The notes under the pieces were generated by a model. That model ran no database searches. It was given only the letters and a program-made list of their open reading frames with translations, and was not told where the DNA came from. Positions 17,392-27,964 of a DNA stretch of 64,000 nucleotides are shown in pieces. The stretch covers positions 97,566 through 161,565 of the forward strand of contig JANTGM010000002.1 in NCBI GenBank assembly GCA_024762925.1, in the 5' to 3' direction. Source of the stretch: Kofleriaceae bacterium (GTDB taxonomy: Bacteria; Myxococcota_A; Polyangia; Haliangiales; Haliangiaceae). Position numbers and translations under genes: made by a program. Positions within the stretch are counted from its first letter, which is position 1. Every line of letters starts with the position of its first letter.

Positions 17392-18867
17392 ATGATTACT
17401 ATTGTCCCAAATGACTTCCTCTATCTCGGCCCATTGGCCGTACTCACCATCGTAGGACTTCTTCTGATCCTCGCCGAGGCCTTTGCCATTGGCAAAAGGC
17501 GCCGCTTTCTCATGCAGCTCACGGTTGCTGGCAGCGTGATGGCGATCTTCGCAGCAATCTACACGTGGCGCTCCATTGAGCCGGGAACCCAAATCTCGGC
17601 GTTCTCAGGCATGCTCATTGCTGATCGTATGAGCATGTTTCTGTGTGCGCTCTTTGCTGGCTCTACGGGGCTAATCGCAATGCTCGGTGCTGCTCATCAG
17701 CGCGAGTACGACTGGCAGGTTGGCGAGTTCTATGGCCTCATGCTGCTTGCGGCTGCTGGCATGTGCATGATTGCCATGGCTGGCGACCTCATCACGATCT
17801 TCATCGGCATCGAAACGATGTCTCTGGCCGTCTATGTAATGACAGCTGCTCGCCGCCGTTCTCGCAGGGGCTCTGAGGGAGCGATGAAGTATTTCCTCAT
17901 GGGCGCCTTTGCATCAGGATTCTTGGTGTATGGAATGGCGCTTCTCTATGGCGCTACCGGCTCGACAAATCTCCAGACAATTCGCAGTGTACTTGCGACG
18001 AGCCAGTCATCATCTCTCACCGTGGCGGCTATCTTCATGCTCATTGTCGCCTTCGGTTTCAAAATCGCGGCGATTCCGTTTCACATGTGGGCACCCGATG
18101 CCTACGAAGGCGCTCCCACGCCAGTCACGGCGTTCATGGCTGCAGCCGTCAAATCCGCAGCCATTGCCGGCATGATCCGCATCTTCGTCCAGGCTCTTGG
18201 TGGAGCGATTGTCCCCTTTGGTCAGGTGGGCTGGTCAAGCATCTTCGCCATCATCGCGGCCATCACAATGACGGTTGGCAACATCGCCGCTCTTCGTCAA
18301 GACAACATCAAGCGCATGTTGGCCTACTCGAGCGTTGCCCATGCTGGCGTCTTGCTCGTCGGACTTGTGGCTGCTGGAATCGCCCCTGAAGGCGAAGGGC
18401 TAGCCTCAGTGCTTTTCTACTTGCTGGCCTACAGCGTTGCGACAGTTGGTGCATTTGGTGTCGTCGTTTGGATTGGCAACAGAGATCGAGAGCGCGTGCT
18501 GCTTTCCGATTGGTATGGGCTCGCAGCAGCCAAGCCGGCAGCGGCGATGGTTATGACCCTATTCATGCTCTCCTTCGCGGGCATTCCTCCAACGGGTGGG
18601 TTCTTCGCCAAGTTTTTCCTCTTTAAGTCGGCTCTCATGGCGCAAGATCAGGCACTGCTCTGGCTTGTCATTGTTGGTGTGCTCAACAGCATGATCAGCA
18701 TCTTCTACTACCTCAAGGTAGTCATGGCCATGTACTTCCGCGATGCGACCGGCGAGTTCAAGCCGCTCAACTCAGGTGCCGTTACCTTCGTGCTCGTGCT
18801 CTGTGGCATCCTTGTGCTGCAAATGGGCATGATGCCAACAAGCTGGCTTGGCTACCTCGGCGTCTAA
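17392..18867 (+). CDS. nuoN: NADH-quinone oxidoreductase subunit N
   Basis: The protein has 491 residues, normal length. Family motifs: IFIGIETMSLAVYVMTA with the TM5 Glu, KYFLMGAFASGFLVYGMALLYG, IPFHMWAPDAYEGAPTPVTAFMAAAVK with the broken helix, and DNIKRMLAYSSVAHAGVLLVG. It is the last complex I gene here and forms the antiporter-like unit nearest the quinone module. It starts 14 bases after the nuoM stop, and malQ follows 24 bases later in the same direction, with no terminator between. Confidence 0.96.
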   Translation: MITIVPNDFLYLGPLAVLTIVGLLLILAEAFAIGKRRRFLMQLTVAGSVMAIFAAIYTWRSIEPGTQISAFSGMLIADRMSMFLCALFAGSTGLIAMLGAAHQREYDWQVGEFYGLMLLAAAGMCMIAMAGDLITIFIGIETMSLAVYVMTAARRRSRRGSEGAMKYFLMGAFASGFLVYGMALLYGATGSTNLQTIRSVLATSQSSSLTVAAIFMLIVAFGFKIAAIPFHMWAPDAYEGAPTPVTAFMAAAVKSAAIAGMIRIFVQALGGAIVPFGQVGWSSIFAIIAAITMTVGNIAALRQDNIKRMLAYSSVAHAGVLLVGLVAAGIAPEGEGLASVLFYLLAYSVATVGAFGVVVWIGNRDRERVLLSDWYGLAAAKPAAAMVMTLFMLSFAGIPPTGGFFAKFFLFKSALMAQDQALLWLVIVGVLNSMISIFYYLKVVMAMYFRDATGEFKPLNSGAVTFVLVLCGILVLQMGMMPTSWLGYLGV

Positions 18868-18891
18868 GAAGAGTTCGCAACCGGAGAGCAT

Positions 18892-20799
18892 GTGCTTCGC
18901 ACTCTAGCTGAGTCTTGTGGCGTAACCACAACCCACGTTGATGGCCTTGGGCGAACCATCGAAGCCAGCGATGCCGCGTTACTCACGGTCTTGCAGGCTC
19001 TCGGCGTCGCGATCGAGAGTGCGGACCAAGCGGCTGCCATGCTCAAGTTGCGGCAAGAAGCCGGGGCGCCACTGATGGCTCCGTGCGTCGCGGGCGAAGA
19101 ACATGAGTCACTGGTGCTCGCCTTGTGCCACGATGGCGATGATGCCTACGAGCTTCTCTTGCGGTACGAAAATGGAGAGACGCGCAAGCTCGCAGGGCGC
19201 CTAGCCGAATTGCCGAAGGCCGACGCGTGTTATCAGCTCGAGGTTGGAACGCTTCCGGTTGGATATCACGAGGCCGAGATTGTTTGTGGCGACGTGGCGG
19301 CAAGAACGCACTTGCTCATCGCTCCCAAAGAGCGCTTTGGGGCACAACCAAAAGCCCGTCGCCTTGGGCTTTTTGCTCCGCTCTACGCAGTTCGCAGCAC
19401 GCGGGACTATGGTGTTGGGGACTTCACCGACCTCGGGCGATTGATGCACTGGGCTGGGGAGCAGGGCATCGACTTCGTGGGAACCCTCCCGCTATCAGCA
19501 GGCAACTATCAAGAAGAATTCCAAACAAGCCCCTACTCTCCGGTGAGTCGGCTCTTCTGGAACGAACTCTATTTGGATGTCGACAAGCTCGCCGCCGAGT
19601 TTCCTTCTGCACATCTACAAGAGCTTCGTAACCACACAAGATTCGAAGCGGAGAGGAAGCGGCTAAGCGAACTGCCTCTGGTCGATTATAAGAAAACTTC
19701 TGAGCTCAAGACGCGACTGCTCTATCGAATGGCTGATTCGGCCTGGACACTCATGCCCGAGGTCTTTGAGAAGTTGCTTGCCGAGCAGCCTGAGCTTGAT
19801 CGCTACGCAACATTCCGAGCTGTCATGGAAGCCGCTGGGACCACATACCACCACTGGCCAGAAGCACAGCGCCTGGGCGACCTTGAGGGAGCTGTCTTCG
19901 AGCAAGATGACTATCGCTATCATGTCTTCGTTCAATGGGCCGCACAGCAACAGCTTGGTGCCTTGGGCGAGCAAACGTGCGGGCTCTACCTGGACCTTTC
20001 GGTTGGGGCAGGGGGTTCCTCCTTTGATGTTTGGCGGCACCAGAAGAGCTTTGTTTCGGGTGTCGATGTTGGAGCTCCACCCGACGCACTCTTCGAAGGT
20101 GGGCAAAACTGGGCGCTACCACCTTTGCATCCAGAACGCTCGCGAGCGAGCGGGCATCGCTACTTTGCTGAGTGTGTGCGAGCAAACATGCGCCATGCGA
20201 GTATCTTGCGCATCGACCACGTGATGGGGCTGCACAGGCTCTACTGGGTTCCTTCGGAATTGGGCGCGACCGAAGGCCTCTACGTTCGGTACCCAGCTGA
20301 TGAGCTATATGCCATCTTGCGAATTGAAGCTGCCCGGAACCAATGCGTGCTGGTTGGCGAAGATCTCGGAACGGTTCCCGAGCAAGTGCGACCCGCGATG
20401 CATCGTGCTGGCATGCACGGGCTGTACGTTGGGCAGTTTCAGGTCGAAGGTGGTGAAGATGGTTGGCCCTCACTTCAGGCACCTCCCCCAAACTCGTTCG
20501 CCAGCCTCAATACTCATGACACCCCAACCTTTGCGGGATGGTTTGAGGACACCGATCTCACATGCAATCCAATGCATTTGATGAAGACATGGACGGAATT
20601 CTTGGCTAGTGGGCAAGCAGCTGCCGTGATCGTCACCTTGGAAGACCTTTGGCTTGAACCAGCTCCACAAAACCAGCCAGGCACCGGCCAAGAGCAGCCA
20701 AACTGGCGTCGCCGGTTCCAGAAAACGCTCACTGAGATCACCGAGGGCGACGAGCCTGGTGCCTGGCTGCGACATCTGCACAGCTTGCGATCGACGTAG
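18892..20799 (+). CDS. malQ: 4-alpha-glucanotransferase (amylomaltase)
   Basis: The protein has 635 residues, starting at a GTG 8 bases after GGAGAG. The catalytic GH77 barrel shows RIDHVMGLHRLYWVP (nucleophile Asp), LVGEDLGTVPEQVRPAM (acid/base Glu) and NTHDTPTFAGW (third carboxylate). The entry motif TRDYGVGDFTDLGRLMHWA and the SPYSPVSR block are standard for MalQ. About 150 N-terminal residues form an accessory domain as in the longer bacterial MalQ type. The enzyme transfers maltodextrin chains between glucans, in glycogen or maltose metabolism. Its place at the end of the nuo operon is a curiosity rather than a known functional link. Confidence 0.95.
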   Translation: MLRTLAESCGVTTTHVDGLGRTIEASDAALLTVLQALGVAIESADQAAAMLKLRQEAGAPLMAPCVAGEEHESLVLALCHDGDDAYELLLRYENGETRKLAGRLAELPKADACYQLEVGTLPVGYHEAEIVCGDVAARTHLLIAPKERFGAQPKARRLGLFAPLYAVRSTRDYGVGDFTDLGRLMHWAGEQGIDFVGTLPLSAGNYQEEFQTSPYSPVSRLFWNELYLDVDKLAAEFPSAHLQELRNHTRFEAERKRLSELPLVDYKKTSELKTRLLYRMADSAWTLMPEVFEKLLAEQPELDRYATFRAVMEAAGTTYHHWPEAQRLGDLEGAVFEQDDYRYHVFVQWAAQQQLGALGEQTCGLYLDLSVGAGGSSFDVWRHQKSFVSGVDVGAPPDALFEGGQNWALPPLHPERSRASGHRYFAECVRANMRHASILRIDHVMGLHRLYWVPSELGATEGLYVRYPADELYAILRIEAARNQCVLVGEDLGTVPEQVRPAMHRAGMHGLYVGQFQVEGGEDGWPSLQAPPPNSFASLNTHDTPTFAGWFEDTDLTCNPMHLMKTWTEFLASGQAAAVIVTLEDLWLEPAPQNQPGTGQEQPNWRRRFQKTLTEITEGDEPGAWLRHLHSLRST

Positions 20800-20859
20800 T
20801 CTCGATCGTTCCAGAGCTACGGGCTGGACACCGGCCCCACGCTGAGATACAGATTGGCC

Positions 20860-21270
20860 ATGGCGTACATCGTTGCAGACCCTTGCGTTAAGTGTAAATA
20901 CACCGACTGCGTTGCAGTTTGTCCTGTGGAGTGCTTTTTCGAAGGCAAGAACACTCTCGTGATTCAGCCTGAAGAGTGCATCGACTGTGGTGCCTGTGAG
21001 CCTGAGTGCCCGACAACTGCAATCTTCGAGGAATCGGCTCTCCCTGAAAAGTGGAACGCCTACATTGAAATCAATAACGTCTTCTCGGGAGCCACAGCTC
21101 CTGATGATGCCAACACCGAAGGATGGCCGGATGCTCTCAAAGAGGCTATTTCTGGCGACTTCGAGCCATGGCCACTCATCACCGAGTCCAAGGAGGCTTT
21201 GCCCGATGCAGACGACTTTGCCGAGACAGAAGACAAGCTCGGCGACCTCGATCCTGCTCCTGTTGCGTAA
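20860..21270 (+). CDS. fdxA: 7Fe ferredoxin (3Fe-4S + 4Fe-4S), FdxA type
   Basis: The protein has 136 residues from the ATG at 20860; a TTG two codons earlier is less likely. The Cys pattern at residues 9, 12, 17, 21, 25, 40, 43, 46 and 50 matches Azotobacter ferredoxin I one for one: Cys9/17/50 would hold the 3Fe-4S cluster and Cys21/40/43/46 the 4Fe-4S cluster. The C-terminal 60 residues form an acidic tail ([16 protein letters not shown]), longer than in FdxA of about 107-112 residues. It is a cytoplasmic low-potential electron carrier. A strong terminator follows the gene. Confidence 0.94.
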   Translation: MAYIVADPCVKCKYTDCVAVCPVECFFEGKNTLVIQPEECIDCGACEPECPTTAIFEESALPEKWNAYIEINNVFSGATAPDDANTEGWPDALKEAISGDFEPWPLITESKEALPDADDFAETEDKLGDLDPAPVA

Positions 21271-21326
21271 CTCGTGAGCAGCGTCGTTGGCGGTACCAAT
21301 TGCCAGCAAACGAAACCCAAAGATGA

Positions 21327-21365
21327 AACGCGACAAGCAGACGTTCCTGCTTGCCGCGTTTTTTT
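21327..21365 (+). terminator. Rho-independent terminator after the ferredoxin gene
   Basis: A long hairpin with arms AACGCG-CAAGCAG and CTGCTTG-CGCGTT around a short ACGTTC loop is followed by a run of seven or more T. It lies 57 bases after the ferredoxin stop and separates it from the convergent sigma factor gene. Confidence 0.85.
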
Positions 21366-21444
21366 CTGTCTATGAGTGGTGCTCGCGGGAATCCGGTGTC
21401 TTTCGTTGCACACCGACCAAGCTAGCTCGCTTGGCACCAGATTC

Positions 21445-22656
<1,212 letters not shown>

Positions 22657-22882
22657 AGACGTGGGCTTTCTCTCTCGACGCGTTTTGTGCTGTAGGCGCG
22701 ACGAGACAGCGACCCCTATTACTTACTCGGTATGGGGACACCGAGAGCAGGGATTGGTCGCGTATCGAAGCACTTTGCCTGGGTCGCGTCGAAGAGATAG
22801 ACCCAAGCGGACCAGCAACATGCGCATGATCTGCCAGATGGCAAGGCCTAATTCGAAAAAAATGCAGATCTGCAGGACTTAC

Positions 22883-22905
22883 GCAAGAAATCGCCGATTT
22901 CTTGC
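22883..22905. promoter_or_regulatory. Perfect 11-bp inverted repeat upstream of the DksA-type gene
   Basis: Arms GCAAGAAATCG and CGATTTCTTGC are separated by a single C, giving an operator-like palindrome about 50 bases before the start at 22955. A second perfect palindrome, TGCAGATCTGCA, lies just upstream at 22863-22874. There is no T-run, so a terminator is unlikely. A dimeric regulator binding here is an inference. Confidence 0.45.
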
Positions 22906-22954
22906 CCAAAGACCCTGCAAGCCCTTCAATAGATACTTAGAAAGGGAGTGCCAT

Positions 22955-23284
22955 ATGAAGACACGTAGTGCCACATCGAATGCAAGACGGACCCTTCTCC
23001 GACGAGGGCGGGACCTCTTGCGCTCCGTAGCCAAGGGCAACAAAGCCAAGTCGTTAGACGTGATGGAGCTGCTCAATCCGGAGCAACGGGACGAGCTTGC
23101 AAACATTCATCTAGCGCTTGAGCGAATCGAACGCGGCATCTTTGGCGCGTGTGAGGACTGTTCCGAGCGTATCAGTGAGGAGCGTCTGCTTGATACGCCC
23201 TGGAATCTGAAATGCTCTCATTGCGACCTGGCTGGCGCGACTGAGATGCCCGCTGTCCAGACGAGCGTATCACTTCCGCTCTAG
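22955..23284 (+). CDS. DksA/TraR family C4 zinc-finger regulator
   Basis: The open frame begins far upstream, but the ATG at 22955 has a good ribosome site (AAAGGGAGTG) and gives 109 residues. The zinc finger is Cys66-x2-Cys69 and Cys87-x2-Cys90 (CEDC and CSHC), preceded by ALERIERGIFGACEDC, typical of DksA/TraR. These proteins bind RNA polymerase through the secondary channel and, with ppGpp, change promoter choice. The N-terminal coiled coil is shorter than in E. coli DksA (151 residues), placing it nearer the TraR/YocK class. It is divergent from the sigma factor gene, and two palindromes lie in its leader. Confidence 0.88.
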   Translation: MKTRSATSNARRTLLRRGRDLLRSVAKGNKAKSLDVMELLNPEQRDELANIHLALERIERGIFGACEDCSERISEERLLDTPWNLKCSHCDLAGATEMPAVQTSVSLPL

Positions 23285-23337
23285 CGCAGAGGGCAGCCGC
23301 CCCAGTCGTTGGCCGGGGCGCGAACCCAAGAGACAAG

Positions 23338-25176
23338 CTAGCCAGCAGACAATGCCGCTGCTGCTTTGTCTTCGCGCTTGCGAACATTGTGATCGAGTGA
23401 CTTCTTGCGAAGGCGAATGCTCTTTGGAGTTACTTCTACCAACTCATCATCGTTGATGAATTCGAGAGCAATCTCAAGACTCATGTCGCGTGGCGGAGCA
23501 AGTGTGAGTTTCTCATCGTGTGAGTGTGTTCGAATATTGTTGAGAGCTTTTGCTTTGTTCGGGTTCACGATGAGGTCGTTGGCCCGAGCGTTCTCCCCAA
23601 CAATCATTCCGCCATAGACCTTCACCGCGTTGCCGATGAAGAGTGTGCCTCGGTCCTGTAGGGTGAAGAGGCTATACGCGCTGGATTGTCCTTGCTCAAG
23701 CGCAATGAGCACACCGTTGGCGCGTCCTTTGAGGCTGCCGCCATAGGGAGCGTACTCTGCGAATTGCGAGCTGATTGTCCCCGTGCCGCGGGTTGCAGTG
23801 AGGAACTGGGAGCGATAGCCGATGAGCCCACGAGCTGGCATTCGGTAGACCAACCGTGTGCGGCCTTCTCCTGCCGGTTCCATGATGGTCATGGTGCCCA
23901 AGCGACGGCCCATTTCTTCGATCACAACGCCCGAGTACTCTTCCTCAAGCTCAATCGTCACATCTTCCCACGGTTCGAGAAGGCTACCGTCTTCGGCTTC
24001 TTTGGTGATGACCTTTGGAGGCGACACGCACAGCTCGAAGCCCTCACGACGCATGGTCTCGATAAGGATTGAGAGATGAAGCTCACCTCGACCACTCACG
24101 CGGAATACACCTGCCTCGTCAGTCTCTTCGACGTGCAGTGCGATGTTCGACTTGATCTCGCGCATGAGGCGTTCGCGAATGTTGCGCGACGTTACAAATT
24201 TGCCTTCTGTTCCAGCAAATGGGCTGTCGTTCGGGCGAAACTCCATGACCATGGTCGGAGCGTCAACCTTGAGAGTGGGAAGGATGATGGGGTTGGCAAT
24301 CGAGGTGATCGTCTCCCCGACATTGAGCTCGCTCATCCCGGTGAGGGCAATGATGTCACCCGCACGGCCCGCTTCAAGTTCAAAGCGCTTTAGGCCTTGG
24401 AACCCAAGAACCTTTTGGATGCGGAATTCCTTCTTGCCACCGTCTCGCAGCGCTTGAAGGACCCGGTCTCCTACTTTTACCGTTCCGCTCTTAACTCGCC
24501 CAATCGCCATGTAGCCTAAGAAATCATCGTAGGCCAGGGTTGCACACTGCATGCAGAGCGGTGCGTCGGCGTCGCCTGGCGCTGGTGGGACCTTCTCAAC
24601 GATGAGATCAAGCAGCGGGGCAAAGCCCTTGTGCTCATCAGTTAGTTGGTTGATTGCAAAGCCCTCTTTCGCCGAGGCGTAGACAACCGGGAAATCGAGT
24701 TGCTCATCGGTTGCGCCAAGGCTGGAGAAGAGGTCGAAGACTTTGTCAACTGCTTCATCGGGATCAACGCGTGGTCTGTCGATCTTGTTCACGACGAGAA
24801 TTGCGGGCAGACCAAGCTCAAACGCCTTCATGGTCACAAAGCGCGTTTGTGGCATTGGGCCCTCGTTCGCATCAACAATCAGGCAAACCGCATCCACCAT
24901 GCCCAGTACTCGCTCCACCTCACCGCCAAAGTCGGCGTGACCTGGGGTATCAACGAGGTTGATACGAATATCTTTCCAAGTTACCGACGTGCACTTCGAG
25001 AGGATTGTGATGCCACGCTCGCGTTCGAGGTCGTTGGAGTCCATTGCTCGCTCCGTCACGACTTCGCCTTCGCGGAAGCTTCCAGCCTCCTTTAGGAGGC
25101 CATCTACAAGCGTGGTTTTTCCGTGATCAACGTGGGCGATGATAGCTACGTTACGTACGTCTTCTCTTTGTGCCAT
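23338..25176 (-). CDS. typA: Translational GTPase TypA/BipA
   Basis: The protein has 612 residues from the ATG at 25176, the usual BipA length; the open frame runs 128 codons further upstream with no family similarity. G-domain motifs are AHVDHGKTT (G1), the switch region ending ERGITI (G2), [12 protein letters not shown] (G3), NKIDRP (G4) and SAK-like YASAKEG (G5). EF-G-like domains III and V and the BipA-specific C-terminal domain ([20 protein letters not shown]) follow. It is a ribosome-binding GTPase involved in 50S assembly and in stress or cold adaptation. Convergent with the DksA-type gene; a GC-rich hairpin without T-run lies between them. Confidence 0.97.
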   Translation of the reverse strand: MAQREDVRNVAIIAHVDHGKTTLVDGLLKEAGSFREGEVVTERAMDSNDLERERGITILSKCTSVTWKDIRINLVDTPGHADFGGEVERVLGMVDAVCLIVDANEGPMPQTRFVTMKAFELGLPAILVVNKIDRPRVDPDEAVDKVFDLFSSLGATDEQLDFPVVYASAKEGFAINQLTDEHKGFAPLLDLIVEKVPPAPGDADAPLCMQCATLAYDDFLGYMAIGRVKSGTVKVGDRVLQALRDGGKKEFRIQKVLGFQGLKRFELEAGRAGDIIALTGMSELNVGETITSIANPIILPTLKVDAPTMVMEFRPNDSPFAGTEGKFVTSRNIRERLMREIKSNIALHVEETDEAGVFRVSGRGELHLSILIETMRREGFELCVSPPKVITKEAEDGSLLEPWEDVTIELEEEYSGVVIEEMGRRLGTMTIMEPAGEGRTRLVYRMPARGLIGYRSQFLTATRGTGTISSQFAEYAPYGGSLKGRANGVLIALEQGQSSAYSLFTLQDRGTLFIGNAVKVYGGMIVGENARANDLIVNPNKAKALNNIRTHSHDEKLTLAPPRDMSLEIALEFINDDELVEVTPKSIRLRKKSLDHNVRKREDKAAAALSAG

Positions 25177-25360
25177 TTGGACTACTACTTTTTCGGTAAA
25201 GGGGAGTTCTGGCGGCCATTTGGGCGCCGGCGCGGCTCTATACCACTCGCTGTAGAAATTACCGACAGCAATCGCGCTCGACCTGTCAGCCTGTGCAAGC
25301 TTTGACAGAAGGTGGTTAATGTTGCCCAATAGGCGCGTGTTAAGTAGCTGAAAACACACT

Positions 25361-25795
25361 ATGGCACGAACGGTGCTCTGTACGATTGGCATGAGTCCGA
25401 GACACAGACGCATGGTTCGTGTGGGCTGCTCTGGGGTATTTTCCTCGGTTGTCGACGTTGTGATGCTGTTGGTGTTGGTGGAGGCCCTTGGGGTTTTCTT
25501 GGCTCTCGCCGCCTTCCTAGCAGCAACAACCGGTGCAGTCGCCAGCTTTCTTGTGAACAAGTTCTGGGCGTTTCGCGACCATCGACCGCTGCACCTTGCA
25601 CAAGTGTCGGGGTTTGCGGTGGTGGCACTTGGATCCGCACTCGGAACAGCCGCTTGCGTGCAGGTGCTTAGCGCGGGGCTTGGAGTGCCCTATCTCCTCG
25701 CCAAAGCTCTCGGAGCAGTAGCCCTCTTTCTGTGCTGGAGCTATCCAGTTCAGTCGCGACTCGTTTTTAGAACGGCTCACGCGACTCGTTTTTAG
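25361..25795 (+). CDS. GtrA-like family membrane protein
   Basis: The protein has 144 residues with four predicted transmembrane helices and the GtrA signature [18 protein letters not shown] and [15 protein letters not shown]. GtrA proteins are small polytopic proteins thought to flip or assist transfer of polyprenyl-phosphate-linked sugars. The adjacent glycosyltransferase gene is the usual partner that makes the lipid-linked sugar. The last codons lie inside a 25-bp tandem duplication, which changed the C-terminus from what would have been ...FRTAHS to ...FRTAHATRF. Confidence 0.85.
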   Translation: MARTVLCTIGMSPRHRRMVRVGCSGVFSSVVDVVMLLVLVEALGVFLALAAFLAATTGAVASFLVNKFWAFRDHRPLHLAQVSGFAVVALGSALGTAACVQVLSAGLGVPYLLAKALGAVALFLCWSYPVQSRLVFRTAHATRF

Positions 25796-25805
25796 AACGG
25801 CTCAT
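25756..25805 (+). repeat. 25-bp tandem duplication across the gtrA stop codon
   Basis: Two adjacent 25-base copies (25756-25780 and 25781-25805), beginning GCGACTCGTTTTTAGAACGG, differ only at the last base. Because 25 is not a multiple of three, the second copy is read in another frame and supplies the TAG stop at 25793-25795. Confidence 0.9.
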
Positions 25806-25831
25806 TCCTAACGCTTGAAAGGACACTTGAT

Positions 25832-26572
25832 ATGGAACTCAGCATCATTATCCCCGCCTATAACGAAGAACAACGCATCACGCCCACGCTACACGCGATT
25901 GATAGCTTCCTAAGTGGTCAAGGAATCCGCTACGAAATACTCGTAGTCGACGACGGGTCTCAAGATGGCACGGTTCAACTCGTGGAGGAGCTAGCCCTCA
26001 ACATGAGGGCACTGCGCTGCCTGCCGAGCATCGAGAACCGTGGCAAAGGCTACGCAGTGCGTGTTGGCATGTTGGCCGGAACAGGAGACGTTCGTCTCAT
26101 GTGTGATGCGGATGGCTCGATGCCGGCCGAGGAAATGCCGAAGCTCATTGCTCCGATTTTTTCTGGTAAGGTAGACATCGCCATTGGCTCGCGGTACGCC
26201 GATGGCGCCAACACAACGGCAGCACAACCTGGATGGCGTGTGGCGTGGAGTCGTCTGGCGAATCGCATCGTGCAGCGCTCGCTTGTCGCTGGCATCGACG
26301 ACACCCAATGTGGATTCAAGGCGTTTTCTGCGGCCGCTGCCGAAGCGACATTCTCCCAAGCAACCATTGATGGCTGGGCGTTCGACTTGGAGATTCTTGC
26401 GTTAGCATCGAGGTTGGGTTTCGCCATCGCCGAGTATGGCGTGGTGTGGAGCGACGATGAGCGTTCGCGGGTTAGCCCGATTCGGGATTTGCTGGGCGTG
26501 GCTCACGAGTTTGTGACCATCCGATGGAACTTCAAGCGAGGGCGCTACTGTCTTGCGGCAGCACAGCCCTGA
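25832..26572 (+). CDS. Glycosyltransferase family 2 (polyprenyl/dolichyl-phosphate sugar transferase-like)
   Basis: The protein has 246 residues. GT-A fold motifs: SIIIPAYNEEQRI at the N-terminus, ILVVDDGSQDGT (nucleotide binding), LMCDADGSMPAEE (DxD-like metal site) and DTQCGFKAFSAAAAEATF, which is typical of dolichyl-phosphate beta-glucosyltransferase / GtrB-like enzymes. It lacks C-terminal membrane helices. With the upstream GtrA-like protein it would make and present a polyprenyl-phosphate sugar for envelope glycan modification. It starts 36 bases after the gtrA stop, with AAAGGACAC before the ATG. Confidence 0.9.
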   Translation: MELSIIIPAYNEEQRITPTLHAIDSFLSGQGIRYEILVVDDGSQDGTVQLVEELALNMRALRCLPSIENRGKGYAVRVGMLAGTGDVRLMCDADGSMPAEEMPKLIAPIFSGKVDIAIGSRYADGANTTAAQPGWRVAWSRLANRIVQRSLVAGIDDTQCGFKAFSAAAAEATFSQATIDGWAFDLEILALASRLGFAIAEYGVVWSDDERSRVSPIRDLLGVAHEFVTIRWNFKRGRYCLAAAQP

Positions 26573-26589
26573 ACTTGAGCGGCCTTAAA

Positions 26590-26617
26590 CAGCCGCTTCT
26601 TCGGAAAAAAGCGGCTG
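26590..26617 (-). terminator. Hairpin terminator between rnpB and the glycosyltransferase gene
   Basis: Arms CAGCCGCTT and AAGCGGCTG form a strong stem. On the minus strand it comes 6 bases after the RNase P RNA 3' end and is followed by TTTAA. Both facing transcription units could use it. The T-run is short, so efficiency is uncertain. Confidence 0.6.
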
Positions 26618-26623
26618 CTTGTC

Positions 26624-26991
<368 letters not shown>

Positions 26992-27009
26992 AACAAGCAA
27001 CCAAATTGG

Positions 27010-27738
27010 TTAGCTCGCTTGCGATTCTTCCGCAGGATCCTCAGGGACGAAGAGCAAGCGGTTACATTGACGACACGACTGAATGCTCTCACCGCGAGCC
27101 ACCTGAATGGCGAGCTGCGGAGCAAGAGACATGTGACATCCCTGGCAAACGCCATCGCGAACTTCGACCACAGCAGTTCCACGCCTTTGCATGACTGTGT
27201 TGTAGCGCTTGAGCAGGCTCTTATCGATTCCGGCCTCAACATCAGCACGCCCAGCGGTTACTGCCTTGGCTTGCTCCTCGAGTTCCTTTAGCGTATCGGC
27301 GAACTTTGCCTCTTCGCTCTCCACGTGAGCGCGGAGCTTTGCGACATCCTCCTCATGACTAGCAAGCTTGGCACGGCCGATTTCGAGAGCTTCATAGACC
27401 TTTAGGATCTCTTGCTCCCGATCGTGGATGCTGCGCTTCTTATTGTCGATTTCGCGGCTGGCAGCACCAAAGTCACGGGCATTCTTTGCCTCTTGGAGCT
27501 TGGCCTTGGCGTTCTTGAGGGCTTCTTCCTCGCGATTGACAATGTCTTCTTGTTCCGCACGCCACGCTTCTGTATCGGCAAGTTGTTGCCGCTCAATTGT
27601 GAGCATGCCCGCAAGTTTCTCAAGATCCTGTTTGGCGGGTGCGAGCTGTGCTGGCACCTGCTCTATGGTCTTTCGAATCTCTTTGGTTTGAGTATCGATG
27701 TCCTGCAGTTGCTGCAGTAGGCGCAGTTGTTCTTTCAC
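27010..27738 (-). CDS. C4-type zinc-ribbon coiled-coil protein
   Basis: The protein has 242 residues. The first 190 form an almost continuous coiled coil rich in Glu, Lys and Gln (for example LQDIDTQTKEIRKTIEQVP). The C-terminus is a zinc ribbon with Cys198-x2-Cys201 (CQGC) and Cys222-x2-Cys225 (CRQC). This matches the widespread 'C4-type zinc ribbon domain' family (zf-RING_7, related to chlamydial CT398/CdsZ), thought to bind nucleic acids or partner proteins; the precise role is not settled. It lies between a tRNA gene and rnpB on the same strand. Confidence 0.9.
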   Translation of the reverse strand: MKEQLRLLQQLQDIDTQTKEIRKTIEQVPAQLAPAKQDLEKLAGMLTIERQQLADTEAWRAEQEDIVNREEEALKNAKAKLQEAKNARDFGAASREIDNKKRSIHDREQEILKVYEALEIGRAKLASHEEDVAKLRAHVESEEAKFADTLKELEEQAKAVTAGRADVEAGIDKSLLKRYNTVMQRRGTAVVEVRDGVCQGCHMSLAPQLAIQVARGESIQSCRQCNRLLFVPEDPAEESQAS

Positions 27739-27808
27739 AGCTTCTCCGAGATTCTTGGGGATGGCGATATGGGGGTTGTCAAAGACAGTACTTAGAAAGG
27801 GGTTGTTG

Positions 27809-27885
<77 letters not shown>

Positions 27886-27964
27886 TCAGCTGCGCGCGAA
27901 GTTACTCGCTGACTGTGGCATTTGCAACGGCAGGCGAGTCCTACGCCATGCTAACTTCCAGGCA

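Noticed and set aside
23298..23320. GC-rich hairpin between the DksA-type gene and typA
   Set aside because: No T-run on either strand; may be a weak bidirectional stop but not callable.
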